64,000 bases of DNA from Perilla frutescens (lineage: Eukaryota; Streptophyta; Magnoliopsida; Lamiales; Lamiaceae): positions 8,765,001-8,829,000 of the forward strand of contig BRKX01000007.1 in NCBI GenBank assembly GCA_026008535.1, written 5' to 3'. A program made the translations under genes and the position numbers. Under the pieces are notes generated by a model. That model did not search any database and was not told the origin of the DNA. It saw nothing but the letters and a program-made list of their open reading frames with translations. Below, one piece after another: positions 36,991 through 51,000 of the stretch (its first letter is position 1; each line of letters starts with the position of its first letter).

Positions 36991-37782
36991 TGTCTTCGTG
37001 CATCACATGCAACTCCAAAGGGAGAAAAACAAACTATATACTTGTGCATCATGTTTATGATAAAGGTTCGTTATGAGGATGGAGTTGTTCGAAATCATCG
37101 TCCATGATTGTTCAGCGACTATTGAATCTTGTAGTTTTTTCAGTTTTCAGCGTTGATACTCGACTTTAATGGCGGCGACTGGCGATATATATTTTTAGTT
37201 TGAGCGTGAGAAAATATCAATGTAAATCAGTGTTCTTTATTTCCGGGTGTGATAAAAGATTACTATAAATCTGATTTGTTTTTAAATATATTAGATTATT
37301 ATGAATCTGATTTGTTTTTAAATATATTATGGTATTTTTATTTTAGAAAATAATAATGTTAAAAATACATTATATTCAAATATTATTTATATGGAAGTAA
37401 GGGTATTAATGTATATTTATATCCTAAAAGGATAAATACATCATTTTATAAAAAACTGGTTATTTACATTATTTACAAAGTGATAATGGCTATTTACCCA
37501 TATTAACACGGATAAATATTAGTTTGGGTTAATTGCCTTAAAACTCATGAACTTTGAACTTGGTTGCAAATTTAACATGAACTTTAAAAGTATGCAATTA
37601 AAACACCAACTTTAAATTTGTATGTTATTCAACATCCTCAAATTTTTATAAAATAAATTGATCTCCAATCCAACATACAATTTGATCGTCTCTTCGAGCC
37701 CGTCATAACTCGACCATCAAATTTTGAGAATAACGTCAAAGTGGCACCAATTGTATGTTGGATTGGAGGTCAATTTATTTTA

Positions 37783-39236
37783 GGGTTAAGGGCCAATTTG
37801 GCCCCTGAACTATATTGGGGGGGCCAATTGGGCCCTTAAACTATTTTGGGTCTCAATTGGGCCCCTGAATCGTGATTTAAGGCTCAATCAAGCCCCTCCG
37901 TCAATCCTCACTTAACGCCCGTTAAGTGATAGCCAAAACGACGTCGTTTTGGCCAAAACGACGTCGTTTTGGCTCTGATCCAAAAAAAAAAAATTTAAAT
38001 GAATGAAAATCCGAACCCGCCCCGCCCACCCATGGAGAATCCGACCCGATCCCTTCTAATTTGGGGATCGATTTCATATACTCCCCCAAAACCAAATTAA
38101 TCGACACTTTGCAAAAATTAGGGTTCTTCAACCTTCAAGCGATTCAACCGAACACACCAAAAAAATTTGCAGATTTCTTGTAAGTATTGAGAGATTCAAC
38201 CAAAAAAATTAGGGTTTAGGAGGTTTAGGGCATCCACGAATTTGCTGTAAATTAGAGGAAATAGGGGAATTAGGGGCGGATATCGAAGAAATTGGGGGAG
38301 GGAGTTTGTCGGGAGGAAATCCGGCCCCAAAGATGATCGACGATGAGGGCGACGTGGGTAGAGGAGGCGGCGAGAGAGAAATTGAGTGAGATGAGGGAGG
38401 TTGAAGCAAAGGGGGTTGGGGATGGGGCGGGAGGGGCGAAGGACCGCCATTAACGGGCTGAGAAGCTTTTGGAGCAGAGAGATTTGAGGCAGGGGACGGG
38501 ACGATGATGGGCTGGTCGGGAATTGATGAGGGGAGGGGGGAAATGGTCGGCGACCCACTCGGGGTGTTGTGGGTGGCCTGAGAAAGGCGGGGGGGACGAC
38601 CGGCTGGGTGAGGTGATTGCAGGTGGCGGAAGGGATAAGGGGGGGATGTCATGGCCGATTTCTGGTGCGGAGTTGGCCGGAGAAGGCGTCGCGACAGTCG
38701 CCGGAGGTCTGTGGCAAAGGGAGAGGCCAGTTCCGGCACCACAAATGGAGATGGGGGAGATCCCGGCAGTTGGGTTTGCGAGGTGAGAGAGGGAACGGGC
38801 GGGGAAGATGGGTTCCCGGGTTTCGGCTGATCCGGGTCGGGTATGTGGGTTGGGAATTATTCCGGGTCGGATTTCAGAGATTGGAGGTGAGTTGGGGAGC
38901 TTCAAGAGAATTTTGGGGTTTTAGGGTTCTTGAAATGAATTTGGTTTTGGGGGAGTATATGAAATCGATCCCCAAATTAGAAGGGATCGGGTCGGATTCT
39001 CCATGGGTGGGCGGGGCGGGTTCGGATTTTCATTCATTTAAATTTTTTTTTTTTTTTGGATCAGAGCCAAAACGACGTCGTTTTGGCTATCACTTAACGG
39101 GCGTTAAGTGAGGATTGACGGAGGGGCTTGATTGAGCCTTAAATCACGATTCAGGGGCCCAATTGAGACCCAAAATAGTTTAAGGGCCCAATTGGCCCCC
39201 CCAATATAGTTCAGGGGCCAAATTGGCCCTTAACCC
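37783..39236. mobile_element. MULE-like element (inner) with about 300-bp TIRs and GC-rich cargo
   Basis: A perfect 9-bp duplication TTTATTTTA (37774-37782 and 39237-39245) flanks this 1,454-bp element. TIRs run about 37783-38096 and 38940-39236, beginning GGGTTAAGGGCCAATTTGG, with repeated GGGCCC-type and CCCCTGAA words. The left TIR holds two adjacent copies of a 20-bp unit with the palindrome AAAACGACGTCGTTTT; the right TIR holds one. Between the TIRs is GC-rich sequence unlike anything nearby. It lies inside the element 37526-39368, so it inserted later. Confidence 0.85.
38140..38930. pseudogene. GC-rich insert of the inner MULE, possible captured fragment
   Basis: Several overlapping open frames of 87-177 codons exist on both strands here only because GC-rich DNA has few stop codons. 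Their products are Pro/Ser-rich or Gly/Arg-rich low-complexity chains and I recognise none. GC-rich cargo flanked by MULE TIRs is the usual look of a Pack-MULE, but the donor gene is not identifiable. I do not call a real gene. Confidence 0.35.
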
Positions 39237-39479
39237 TTTATTTTATAAAAATATGGAGATGTTGAATAACACACAAATTGAAAGTTCGTGTTTTAATTGC
39301 CTATTTTTAAAGTTCATGTTAAATTTGCAACTAAGCTCAAAGTTCATGATTTTTAAGGCAATTAACCCTATTAGTTTCTATAAAACTATCTAATGGAGTG
39401 AGACCAATATCAATGGAAATAATATTATTTGTATCTGGATATCCTTTATAAAATCAACCATTCCAACTACAATAAGAAT

Positions 39480-42044
39480 TTTTCAAATCATACATATATT
39501 TAAGTATGACTTCCCATACCCTCTCAACGAGCTATCCGTTGTTGTCTACTTGGGTGGCCTGGTGATCAACAGTCCCCAGCTTCGTTCGGTGCTCGACCGG
39601 CTGGCCAATTGGTTGTGTTGTTGCTGGTGTGGCCGTGCTCGACGTGCTACAAAGGTCAGAGTAGAGCTTGACGGGGTGCCATATGGAGTCGTCCTTAGGG
39701 TGCTGGTGAGTGGAGGCCATCTCGATGGACGGCTCCTCCTTAATTTCCCTTCTGACTTCCCCCTCTTACTTCCAACTAGACGGGGTGCTGTTGCATATTA
39801 GTTTTGACCACACGATTTATGAATATGTTGAAATACTTATGAAGGATAATATTGAGTCGATAATGGTATACCAGATTCTCAATTCACAAAAATACACGTA
39901 TGTTCATAATAAATATAGGAATTAGTTAGGGGTTTGATTGACTTTGTATGTGATTAGTACAAGTTAAATAAATTATGGAAGCGCTTAGATTTGTCTGAAA
40001 TTGTGTGTATCTACCGTGTCCCACATCAAATTGCATAGTTTTAATATAATTTTCATAAAAATAAAATTAATTATATTATAACCAATCCTAATTAATATTT
40101 ATTAGTAAAAAAATGAAAATTTTAAAAATTATATACCATAAGTTTAAAATAATCAACCCTAAAAAAATTATATTAACTAAAAAAAATTAAATACTAAAAA
40201 ATAATTATAAACCATAATTGAATAGAATGAACTATAAATAGTAATGCAAAATTATATTAAACCAAAAGAAATTAAATGCAAGAGAAACTGATAATTTTGA
40301 TGTTTGGTAGACGGTTAATATACACAATTTTGCCCTGGAAGATCTCAAGTGGTTCATTCGAATGAGATCCTCTAATCCAAAACTGTGTATACCTATAGTG
40401 TATCAACATCAAAATAATAATATAGTTCAAAATTATGTGTACCTACTGTGCGCCAACATCAAAATTGTAAAGTTTTAATAATATTTTTTATATAAAAATA
40501 AAATTTATTATATTATAACTAATTATAATTAATATTAATTTGTAAAAATTAAAATTTTAAAAAAATTTATACCCTAAGTTTGGAATAATCATCCCTAAAA
40601 ATAAATTATATTAACTAAAAATAAAAATTAAATACTAAAAAAAATTATAAATCCTAATTGAGTGGAATAAACCCAAAATACCTTTGAAGTGTAAATAATT
40701 GTTGTGTGAATAATTTTCCGTAAAACTAAGGGGTGAGAACAATATCAATAGAAATCATATCATCCACATTCCAATCTCAGTAAGAAATTTTCAAATTATA
40801 CTTATATTTAAGTATGACTTTCGTACCTTTTCACTGTCTACTCCCGTGTCCTGATACTTGATGACCCCACATCTAATTATGATCAATCTTGTTTCGTAAA
40901 AAGTAAAAAGTAAAAATTAAAAATTAAATATGAAAGATTATAATAAACTAAAAAAAATCAACACTACATTTCATTTTTATTAGGGTTCATTTTTTTCATA
41001 ATTAAGATTTATTATTATCTATCATTCTAATTTTTACCAATAATTTTTTTATAAACATGAGGTTTATATGCATTTCAGCGTCAAGTAGATATTTATTTTG
41101 CACCATTGCATATTCCATTATGGCGTTTATTGTTGATTTTTATAAATGTTGGCATGTCATAAGTTTATTGAGTTTTGACATGAAATACATGAATTTTGAA
41201 GATGTTCCGAGGAGTTGGGAGAATATTCACAGTTTAAAGATGGATTAAAAAGCTGAATGAAATGAGTAAAAAATGATAAAATGAAGATCCGGAGGAGGTC
41301 GTGCTCATTAGATGATTCAATCCTGAAAGTTTTCAATTTAATAGCACGAATACAGCACCCGCAGCCACTCCAACATTTGCTACACTTACAATCATATGAG
41401 TCACACCAACAATCATACACTCACTTGCTACACCTATCTTTCTAACCACTCGTACAATATCTTTAAAGAGTAAATAATTGTTATGAATAATTTTCTATAA
41501 AACTATCTAAGGGTGGGGCCAATATCAATGGAAACCATATCATTTGTACTAAATAGCATCCCCTTATACAATAGACCATTCAAATTAGAATAACAAATTT
41601 TCAAATCATACCTATATTTAAATAAGACTTCCCCGTTAAGTTGTTGGCCGTTGTCTACTCACATGATCTGGTGCTCAATGGTTCCACTGACAGGCTGCTA
41701 GCTGTTGTTTGATGGCATGGTTCGGTGCTCGATCGGCTTGCTAACTGCTTGTCGCCCAAGCTTGGAGTCAAGCTTGATGGGTGTTGTCTAATGCTAGCCA
41801 CATGGAGTCGCCCTCGGGTGCTGGTACATGGAGGCGTGCTTGATGAACGGCTCATCCTTAATTTCACTTCTGACTTCTCCCTCCCCTCAACGAGGTGATG
41901 TTGCATATTGATTTTGACAACATAATTTATGAATGATTGAAATATTTAAGAAAGATGGTATTGAGCCGATAATGATATATCAGATTCATAATTTACAAAA
42001 TGTACGTATGTTTATAAAAGATACATGAAGTTGGTTAGAAGTTT
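39480..42044. repeat. Degenerate dispersed repeat blocks flanking the 1-kb array
   Basis: Two blocks of about 450 bp, 39480-39950 and 41600-42045, share a GC-richer text: GTTGTCTACT..., CGGTGCTCGAYCGGCT, a GAGTCGTCC..GGGTGCTGGT segment, CGATGGACGGCTC and TTGCATATTRGTTTTGAC. Both continue into a coding-like stretch. A third copy lies at about 51570-51900, after the array. Between them, 39990-40240 and 40425-40680 are a direct duplication of about 255 bp (AT-rich), and 40860-41220 is the partner of the repeat at 22735-23480. No intact gene. Confidence 0.6.
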
Positions 42045-45000
42045 GATCACTTTGTATTTGATTTGCACAAGTTGAATAAATCATTGAAATGCTTAAATTT
42101 GTCTAGCTAATGCATAAGAAAGTAAAGGTTTGGAGTGTGAGATTTACTGACGAGATTGATACCGCATCATACTTTTACATGGTTTATCAAGTAGTGAAGA
42201 CTTTACTTGGTGTTGGTAGTGTTGATGTGGAAGGCTCTCTCACACTCTATTTTGATTTCGGTGATCGTTTAGACAAAATGTGAATGCATGGAAATGTGTA
42301 TTTTTTATTTTTTTTATTAATGTGTTAATTTGTAAATTTTTTATGTATATATTTTGTAGCATTGAAAAGATATTTTATAGTTCAATAGAGAAAAATTATG
42401 TACTTAAAAAACATGGGGATGTGTCTGATGGATTCGATGTTAAGACTAAAATGAATTTTGATAAAAACATTTTATAGTTCAATAGAGAAAATTGCAGACG
42501 TAAAAAATATGGGATGTGTCTTATAGATTAAATGCTAAGACCAAGATAAGTTTTGATAGTGTGTTAAGAGATACCAGACGCATCTCCAAAGTGGACCAAA
42601 AAATTCTAGCATAGACGTGTTTCATGGCCCGGTAGTTAATTGCTTTAAGTACAAAAACTCTAAATATGTGGATATGGTCATTTTATGTAGTGAATCGCAC
42701 TTTGGTTAATTGTTTTAGAAATTTGGCATCCCACTTGTGCGGTTATCCATCATCTTCAGTTGTATTGATCTAAACTCTTTTAAATTTATACTTTTATTGA
42801 CTTTTAATGTGAATTGAATCTAACACTTTTTTGTAACCGTAAGAGTATTACGCATAATGATCTGGAAATGGTCATTATGAATGAATTCGGATCTCCAAAA
42901 AATTACAGCATAGACGTGCCTCATGGCTCGTAGTTAATTGTTTTAAGTACAAAACACTCTAGATATGTGGGATATAGTCCTTTTATGTGGTAAAATCGCA
43001 TTTTGGTTAATTTTTTTAGGAATTTCGCATTCAACTTGTGTGGTTATCCATGCCCTCAGGTGCTGGTACTTTGTATATGATTTGCACGAGTTAAATAATT
43101 CATTGAAGGGCTTAAATTTGTCTAGCAAATGCATAAGAAAGTAAGGTTTGCGGTGCGATATTTACTGACGAGATTGATACCGCATCATACTTTTACATGG
43201 TATATCAAGTAGTGAAGACTTTACTTGGTGTTGGTAGTGTTGATGTGGAAGACTCTCTCACACTCTATGTTGATTATGGTGATCGTTTAGACAAAATATG
43301 AATGCATGGATATAGGTATTTTTTTATTTTTTATTAATTCATTAATTTAATTATTTTTATGTATACATTTTTTAGTAATGAAAATGTATTTTATATTTCA
43401 ATAGAGAAAATGACGTACTTAAAAAACATGTAGATATGTCTGATGCATTCGATGTTAAGACTAAGATGAATTTTGATAACACATTTTATAGTTCAATAGA
43501 GAAAATTGCATACTTAAAAAATATGGGATGTGTCTTATAGATTCGATGCTATGACCAAGATAAGTTTTGATAGTATGTTAGGAGGTACCAGACACGTATC
43601 TAAAGTGGACCAAAAAAATTATAGCATAGACGTGTTTTTCTTGACCCGGTAGTTAATTGTTTTAAATACAAAAATTCTAGATATGTGAATACGGTCATTT
43701 TATGTAGTGAATCGCACTTTGGTTAATTGTTTTAGGAATTTATCATCCCACTTATGCGGTTATCTATCATCTTCAGTTGTATTGGTCTAAACTCTTTTAA
43801 ATTTATACTTTTATTAAATTTTAATATGAATTGAATCTAACACTTTTTTTGTTACCGTAAGAGTATTACGCATCATGATCTTGAAATGATCATTATAAAT
43901 AAATTCGGATCTCCAAAAAATTCTAGCATAGACGTGCTTCACGGCTGGAAGTTAATTGTTTTAAGTACAAAAACTCTAGATATGTGGGATGTAATCCTTT
44001 TATGTGGTAAATCGCATTCTGGTTAATTTTTTTAGGAATTTGGCATCCCAGTTGTGTGGTTATCCATGTCATCGGGAACTGGAACTTTGTATATGATTTG
44101 CATAAGTTAAATAAATCATTGAAGGGCTTAAATTTGTCTAGCTAGAGCATAAGAAAGTAAAGGTTTGGGGTGCGAGATTTACTCACGAGATTGATACCGC
44201 ATCATACTTTTACATAGTTTATCAAGTAGTGAAGACTTCACTTGGTGTTGGTAGTGTTGATGTGGAAGGCTCTCTCACACTCTATGTTGATTTCGGTGAT
44301 CATTTAGACAAAATGTGAATGCATGGATATAGGTTTTTTTTATTTTTTTATTAATTTGTTAATTTAAATTTTTCTATGTATACATTTTTTTAGTAATGAA
44401 AAGGTATTTTATAGTTTAATAGAGAAAATTACGTAGTTAAAAAACATGGAGATGTGTCTTATGGATTCGATGTTAATACTAAGTTGAATTGTGATTAAAC
44501 ATTTTATTGTTCAATAGAGAAAATTGCATACTTAAAAAACATGAGATGTGTTTTATAGATTCGATGCTAATACCAAGATGAGTTTTGATAGTGTGTTAAG
44601 AGATACGAGACAAATCTCCAAAGTGGACCAAAAAATTCTAGCATAGACGTGTTTCATGGCCCGGTAGTTAATTTTAAATACAAAAATTCTAGATATGTGA
44701 ATACGGTCATTTTATGTAGTGAATCGCACTTTGGTTAATTGTTTTAAGAATTTAGCATCCCACTTGTGCGGTTATCTATCATATTCAGTTGTATTGGTCT
44801 AAACACTTTTAAATTTATAATTTTATTGAATTTTAATATGAATTGAATCTAACACTTTTTTTTTATTAACGCAAGAGTATTACGCATCATGATATGGAAA
44901 TGATCATCATGAATGAATTCGGATCTCCAAAAAATTCCAGCATAGACGTGCTTCACGACTGGTAGTTAATTGCTTTAATTACAAAATCTCTAGATATGTG

Positions 45001-48000
45001 GGATATAGTCCTTTTATGTGGTAAATCGCATTTTGGTTAATTTTTTTAGGAATTTTGCATCCCACTTGTGTGTTCATCCATGCCCTCGGATTGTGGTACT
45101 TTGTATATGATTTGTACAAGTTAAATAAATCATTGAAGGGCTTAAATTTGTCTAGTTAGTATATAATAAAGTAAAGATTTGGGGTGTGAGATTTACTGAT
45201 GAGATTGATACCGCATCATACTTTTACATGGTTTATCAAGTAATAAAGACTTTACTTGGTGTTGGTAGTGTTGATGTGGAAGACTCTCTCACAATCTATG
45301 TTGATTTCAGTGATCGTTTAGACAAAATGTGAATGCATTAATATAGGTATTTTTTTTATTTTTTTATTAATTCATTAATTTAAATTTTTTTTATGTATAC
45401 ATTTTTTAGCAATGAAAATTCATTTCATATTTCAATAGAGAAAATTGCGTACTAAAAAACATGGAGATGTGTCTAATGGATTCGATGTTAAGAGGAAGAT
45501 GAATTTTGATAAAACATTTTATAGTTCAATAGAGAAAATTACATATTAAAAAACATGGGATGTGTCTTATAGATTCGATGCTAAAACCAAGATAAGTTTT
45601 GATAGTATGTTAGGATGTACCAGACACGTATCCAAAGTAGACTAAAAAATTCTAGCATAGACGTGTTTCATGGTCCGGTAGTTAATTGCTTTAAATACAA
45701 AAACTCTAGATTTGTGAATACGGTCATTTTATGTAGTGAATGGCACTTTGGTTAATTGTTTTAGGAATTTAGCATCCCACTTGTGCGGTTATCTATCATC
45801 TTCAGTTGTATTGGTCTAAACTCTTTTAAATTTATACTTTTATTGAATTTTAATATGAATTGAATCTAACACTTTTTTTTTTGTTACCGTAAGAGTATTA
45901 CGCATCATGATTTGGAAATGATCATTATGAATGAATTCGGATCTCCAAAAAATTACAGCACAGACATGCCTCACGGCTCGTAATTAATTGCTTTAAGTAC
46001 AAAAACTCTAAATATGTGGGATATAGTCCTTTTATGTGGTAAATCGCATTTTGGTTAATTTTTTTAGGAATTTCGCATCCCACTTGTGTGGTTACCCATG
46101 CCCTCGGATGCTGGTACTTTGTATATGATTTGCATAAGTTAAATAAATCATTGAAGGGCTTAAATTTGTCTAGCTAGTGCATAAGAAAGTAAAGGTTTGG
46201 GGTGCGAGATTTACTGACGAGATTGATACCGCATCATACTTTTACATGGTTTATCAAGTAGTGAAGACTTTACTTGGTGTTGGTAGTGTTGATGTGGAAG
46301 GTTCTCTCACACTCTATTGTGATTTCAGTGATCGTTTAGACAAAATGTGAATGCATGGATATAGGTATTTTTTATTTTTTTATTAATTGTTAATTAAAAT
46401 TTTTTTATGTAAACATTTTTTAGTAATGAAAATGCATTTTATATTTCAATAGAGAAAAATTGCGTACTTAAAAAACATGGGGATGTATCTGATGGATTCA
46501 ATGTTAAGACTAAAATGAATTTTGATAAAACATTTTATAGTTCAATAGCAAAAATTGCATACTTAAAAAACATGGGATGCGTCTTATAGATTCGATGCTA
46601 AGACCAAGATAAGTTTTGATAGTATGTTAGGAGGTACCAGACACGTATCCAAAGTGAACCAAAAATTCTAGCATAGACGTGTTTCATGGCCCGGTAGTTA
46701 ATTACTTTAAATACAAAAACTCTAGATATGTGAATAAGGTCATTTTATGTAGTGAATTGCACTTTGGTTAATTGTTTTAGGATTTTGGCATACCACTTGT
46801 GCGGTTATCTATCATCTTCAGTTGTATTGATCTAAACTCTTTTAAATTTATACTTTTATTGAATTTTAATGTGAATTGAATCTAAAACTTTTTTGTTACC
46901 GTAAGAGTATTACGCATAATGATCTGGAAATGGTCATTATGAATGAATTCGGATCTCCAAAAAATTACAGCATAGACGTGCCTCATGGCTCGTAGTTAAT
47001 TGTTTTAAGTACAAAACACTCTAGATATGTGGGATATAGTCCTTTTATGTGGTAAAATCGCATTTTGGTTAATTTTTTTAGGAATTTCGCATTCCACTTG
47101 TGTGGTTATCCATGCCCTCAGGTGCTGGTACTTTGTATATGATTTGCACGAGTTAAATAATTCATTGAAGGGCTTAAATTTGTCTAGCAAATGCATAAGA
47201 AAGTAAGGTTTGCGGTGCGATATTTACTGACGAGATTGATACCGCATCATACTTTTACATTGTATATCAAGTAGTGAAGACTTTACTTGGTGTTGGTAGT
47301 GTTGATGTGGAAGACTCTCTCACACTCTATGTTGATTATGGTGATCGTTTAGACAAAATATGAATGCATGGATATAGGTATTTTTTTATTTTTTATTAAT
47401 TCATTAATTTAATTATTTTTATGTATACATTTTTTAGTAATGAAAATGTATTTTATATTTCAATAGAGAAAATGGCGTACTTAAAAAACATGGGGATATG
47501 TCTGATGGATTCGATGTTAAGACTAAGATGAATTTTGATAAAACATTTTATAGTTCAATAGAGAAAATTGCATACTTAAAAAATATGGGATGTGTCTTAT
47601 AGATTCGATGCTATGACCAAGATAAGTTTTGATAGTATGTTAGGAGGTACCAAACACGTATCTAAAGTGGACCAAAAAAATTATAGCATAGACGTGTTTT
47701 TCTTGACCCGGTAGTTAATTGTTTTAAATACAAAAATTCTAGATATGTGAATACGGTCATTTTATGTAGTGAATCGCACTTTGGTTAATTGTTTTAGGAA
47801 TTTATCATCCCACTTATGCGGTTATCTATTATCTTCAGTTGTATTGGTCTAAACTCTTTTAAATTTATACTTTTATTAAATTTTAATATGAATTGAATCT
47901 AACACTTTTTTTGTTACCGTAAGAGTATTACGCATCATGATCTTGAAATGATCATTATAAATAAATTCGGATCTCCAAAAAATTCTAGCATAGACGTGCT

Positions 48001-51000
48001 TCACGGCTGGAGGTTAATTGTTTTAAGTACAAAAACTTTAGATATGTGGGATGTAATCCTTTTATGTGGTAAATCGCATCTTGGTTAATTTTTTTAAGAA
48101 TTTGGCATCCCAGTTGTGTGGTTATCCATGTCATCGGGTACTGGAACTTTGTATAGGATTTGCACAAGTTAAATAAATCATTGAAGGGCTTAAATTTATC
48201 TAGCTAGTGCATAAGAAAGTAAAGGTTTGGGGTGCGAGATTTACTCACGAGATTGATACCACATCATACTTTTACATAGTTTATCAAGTAGTGAAGACTT
48301 TACTTGGTGTTGGTAGTGTTGATGTGGAAGGCTCTCTCACACTCTATGTTGATTTCGGTGATCATTTAGACAAAATGTGAATGCATGGATATAGGTTTTT
48401 TTTATTTTTTTATTAATTTGTTAATTTAAATTTTTCTATGTATACATTTTTTTAGTAATGAAAAGGTATTTTATAGTTTAATAGAGAAAATTGCGTAGTT
48501 TAAAAACATGGAGATGTGTCTGATGGATTCGATGTTAATACTAAGATGAATTGTGATTAAACATTTTATTGTTCAATAGAGAAAATTGCATACTTAAAAA
48601 ACATGAGATGTGTTTTATAGATTCGATGCTAAGACCAAGATGAGTTTTGATAGTGTGTTAAGAGATACCAGACAAATCTCCAAAGTGGACCAAAAAACTC
48701 TAGCATAGACGTGTTTCATGGCCCGGTAGTTAATTTTAAATACAAAAACTCTAGATATGTGAATACGGTCATTTTATGCAGTGAATCGCACTTTGGTTAA
48801 TTATTTTAAGAATTTAGCATCCCACTTGTGCGGTTATCTATCATATTCAGTTGTATTGGTCTAAACACTTTTAAATTTATACTTTTATTGAATTTTAATA
48901 TGAATTGAATCTAACACTTTTTTTTTATTACCGCAAGAGTATTACGCATCATGATATGGAAATGATCATCATGAATGAATTCGGATCTCCAAAAAATTCC
49001 AGCATAGACGTGCTTCACGACTGGTAGTTAATTGCTTTAATTACAAAATCTCTAGATATGTGGGATATAGTCCTTTTATGTGGTAAATCGCATTTTGGTT
49101 AATTTTTTTAGGAATTTTGCATCCCACTTGTGTGGTCGGTCATCCATGCCCTCGGATTGTGGTACTTTGTATATGATTTGTACAAGTTAAATAAATCATT
49201 GAAGGGTTTAAATTTGTCTAGTTAGTATATAATAAAGTAAAGGTTTGGGGTGTGAGATTTACTGATGAGATTGATACCGCATCATACTTTTACATGGTTT
49301 ATCAAGTAATAAAGACTTTACTTGGTGTTGGTAGTGTTGATGTGGAAGACTCTCTCACAATCTATGTTGATTTCAGTGATCGTTTAGACAAAATGTGAAT
49401 GCATGAATATAGGTATTTTTTTATTTTTTTATTAATTCATTAATTTAAATTTTTTTTATGTATACATTTTTTAGCAATGAAAATGCATTTTATATTTCAA
49501 TAGAGAAAATTGCGTACTAAAAAACATGGGGATGTGTCTAATGGATTCGATGTTAAGACAAAGATGAATTTTGATAAAACATTTTATAGTTCAATAGAGA
49601 AAATTACATATTAAAAAACATGAGATGTGTCTTATAGATTCGATGCTAAAACCAAGATAAGTTTTGATAGTATGTTAGGATGTACCAGACACTTATCCAA
49701 AGTAGACCAAAAAATTCTAGCATAGACGTGTTTCATGGTCCGGTAGTTAATTGCTTTAAATACAAAAACTCTAGATTTGTGAATACGGTCATTTTATGTA
49801 GTGAATCGCACTTTGGTTAATTGTTTTAGGAATTTAGCATCCCACTTGTGCGGTTATCTATCATCTTCAGTTGTATTGGTCTAAACTCTTTTAAATACAT
49901 ACTTTTATTGAATTTTAATATGAATTGAATCTAACACTTTTTTTTGTTACCGTAAGAGTATTACGCATCATGATTTGGAAATGATCATTATGAATGAATT
50001 CGGATCTCCAAAAAATTACAGCACAGACATGCCTCACGGCTCGTAATTAATTGCTTTAAGTTCAAAAACTCTAAATATGTGGGATATAGTCCTTTTATGT
50101 GGTAAATCGCATTTTGGTTAATTTTTTTAGGAATTTAGCATCCCACTTGTGTGGTTATCCATGCCCTCGGGTGTTGGTACTTTGTATATGAGTTGCACAA
50201 GTTAAAATAAATCATTGAAGGGCTTAAATTTATCTAGCTAGTGCATAAGAAAGTAAAAATAGTTGGTGCGAGATTTACTAACCAAATTGATACCGCATCA
50301 TATTTTTACATGGTATATGAAGTAGTGAAGACTTTTCTTGGTGTTGGTAGTGTTGATGTGGAAGACTCTTTCACACTCTATGTTGATTTCGGTGATCGTT
50401 TAGACAAAATGTGAATACATGGATATAGGTATTTTTTTATGTAGTGAATCGCACTTTGATTAATTATTTTAGGAATTTGACATCCCACTTGTGCGGTTAT
50501 CCATCATATTCAGTTGTATTGCTCTAAACTCTTTTAAATTTACACTTTTATTGTATTTCAATATGAATTGAATCTAACACTTTTTTTGTTATCGTAAGAG
50601 TCTTACGCTTCATAATCTGGAAATGATCATCATGAATGAATTCGGATCTCCAAAAAATTCCAGCATAGACGTGCTTCACGGCTGGTAGTTAATTGCTTTA
50701 AGTACAAAAACTCTAGATATGTGGGATTTTGTCTTTTTATGTAGTAAATCGCACTTTGGTTATTTTTTTAGGAATTTGGCATCCCACTTACGTGGTTATC
50801 CATCATTTTCAGTACAAACTCTTCTAAATTTATACTTTTCTTGTATTTCAATATGAATTGAATATAATATTTTTTTTGTTACCGTAAGAGTGTTGCACAT
50901 CATGATCTAGAAATGATCATTATGAATGAATTTGGATCTCCGAAAAATTCCAGTATAGACGTGCATCATAACCGGTGGTTAATTTATTTAAGTACAAAAA

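Larger units (their letters stand above)
34770..37499. mobile_element. Long inverted-repeat element enclosing a nested MULE (candidate)
   Basis: The left end GGGATAAATAGAGC and the reverse-complemented right end GGGTAAATAGCC open inverted repeats that continue for about 130 bases. Shared inward words include GTAAATAACC/GTAAATAGCC and AATACCCTTACTT. This is MULE-like in layout, but I found no matching 9-bp flanks. Excluding the nested element (34961-36135) it is about 1.55 kb. The interior carries the CACGAG cluster at 36535-36990. Confidence 0.4.
37526..39368. mobile_element. Small MULE-like element (outer), split by a second MULE
   Basis: A perfect 9-bp duplication TATTAGTTT flanks it (37517-37525 and 39369-39377). 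The ends read GGGTTAATTGCCTTAAAA and the near complement TTTTTAAGGCAATTAACCC. Inverted repeats of about 135 bp continue inward, with matching AACTTTGA, GCAAATTTAACATGAACTTT and GTTATTCAACATC words. Without the inner element (37783-39236) and its extra TSD the original was about 380 bp, so a MULE-type MITE. The left half also contains an internal hairpin, CCAATCCAACATACAATT with its complement about 80 bases on. Confidence 0.8.

Noticed and set aside
38209..38742. 177-codon open frame and overlapping frames on both strands
   Set aside because: They lie in the GC-rich cargo of a MULE, overlap in several frames on both strands, and encode low-complexity Pro/Ser or Gly/Arg chains; absence of stops follows from composition.
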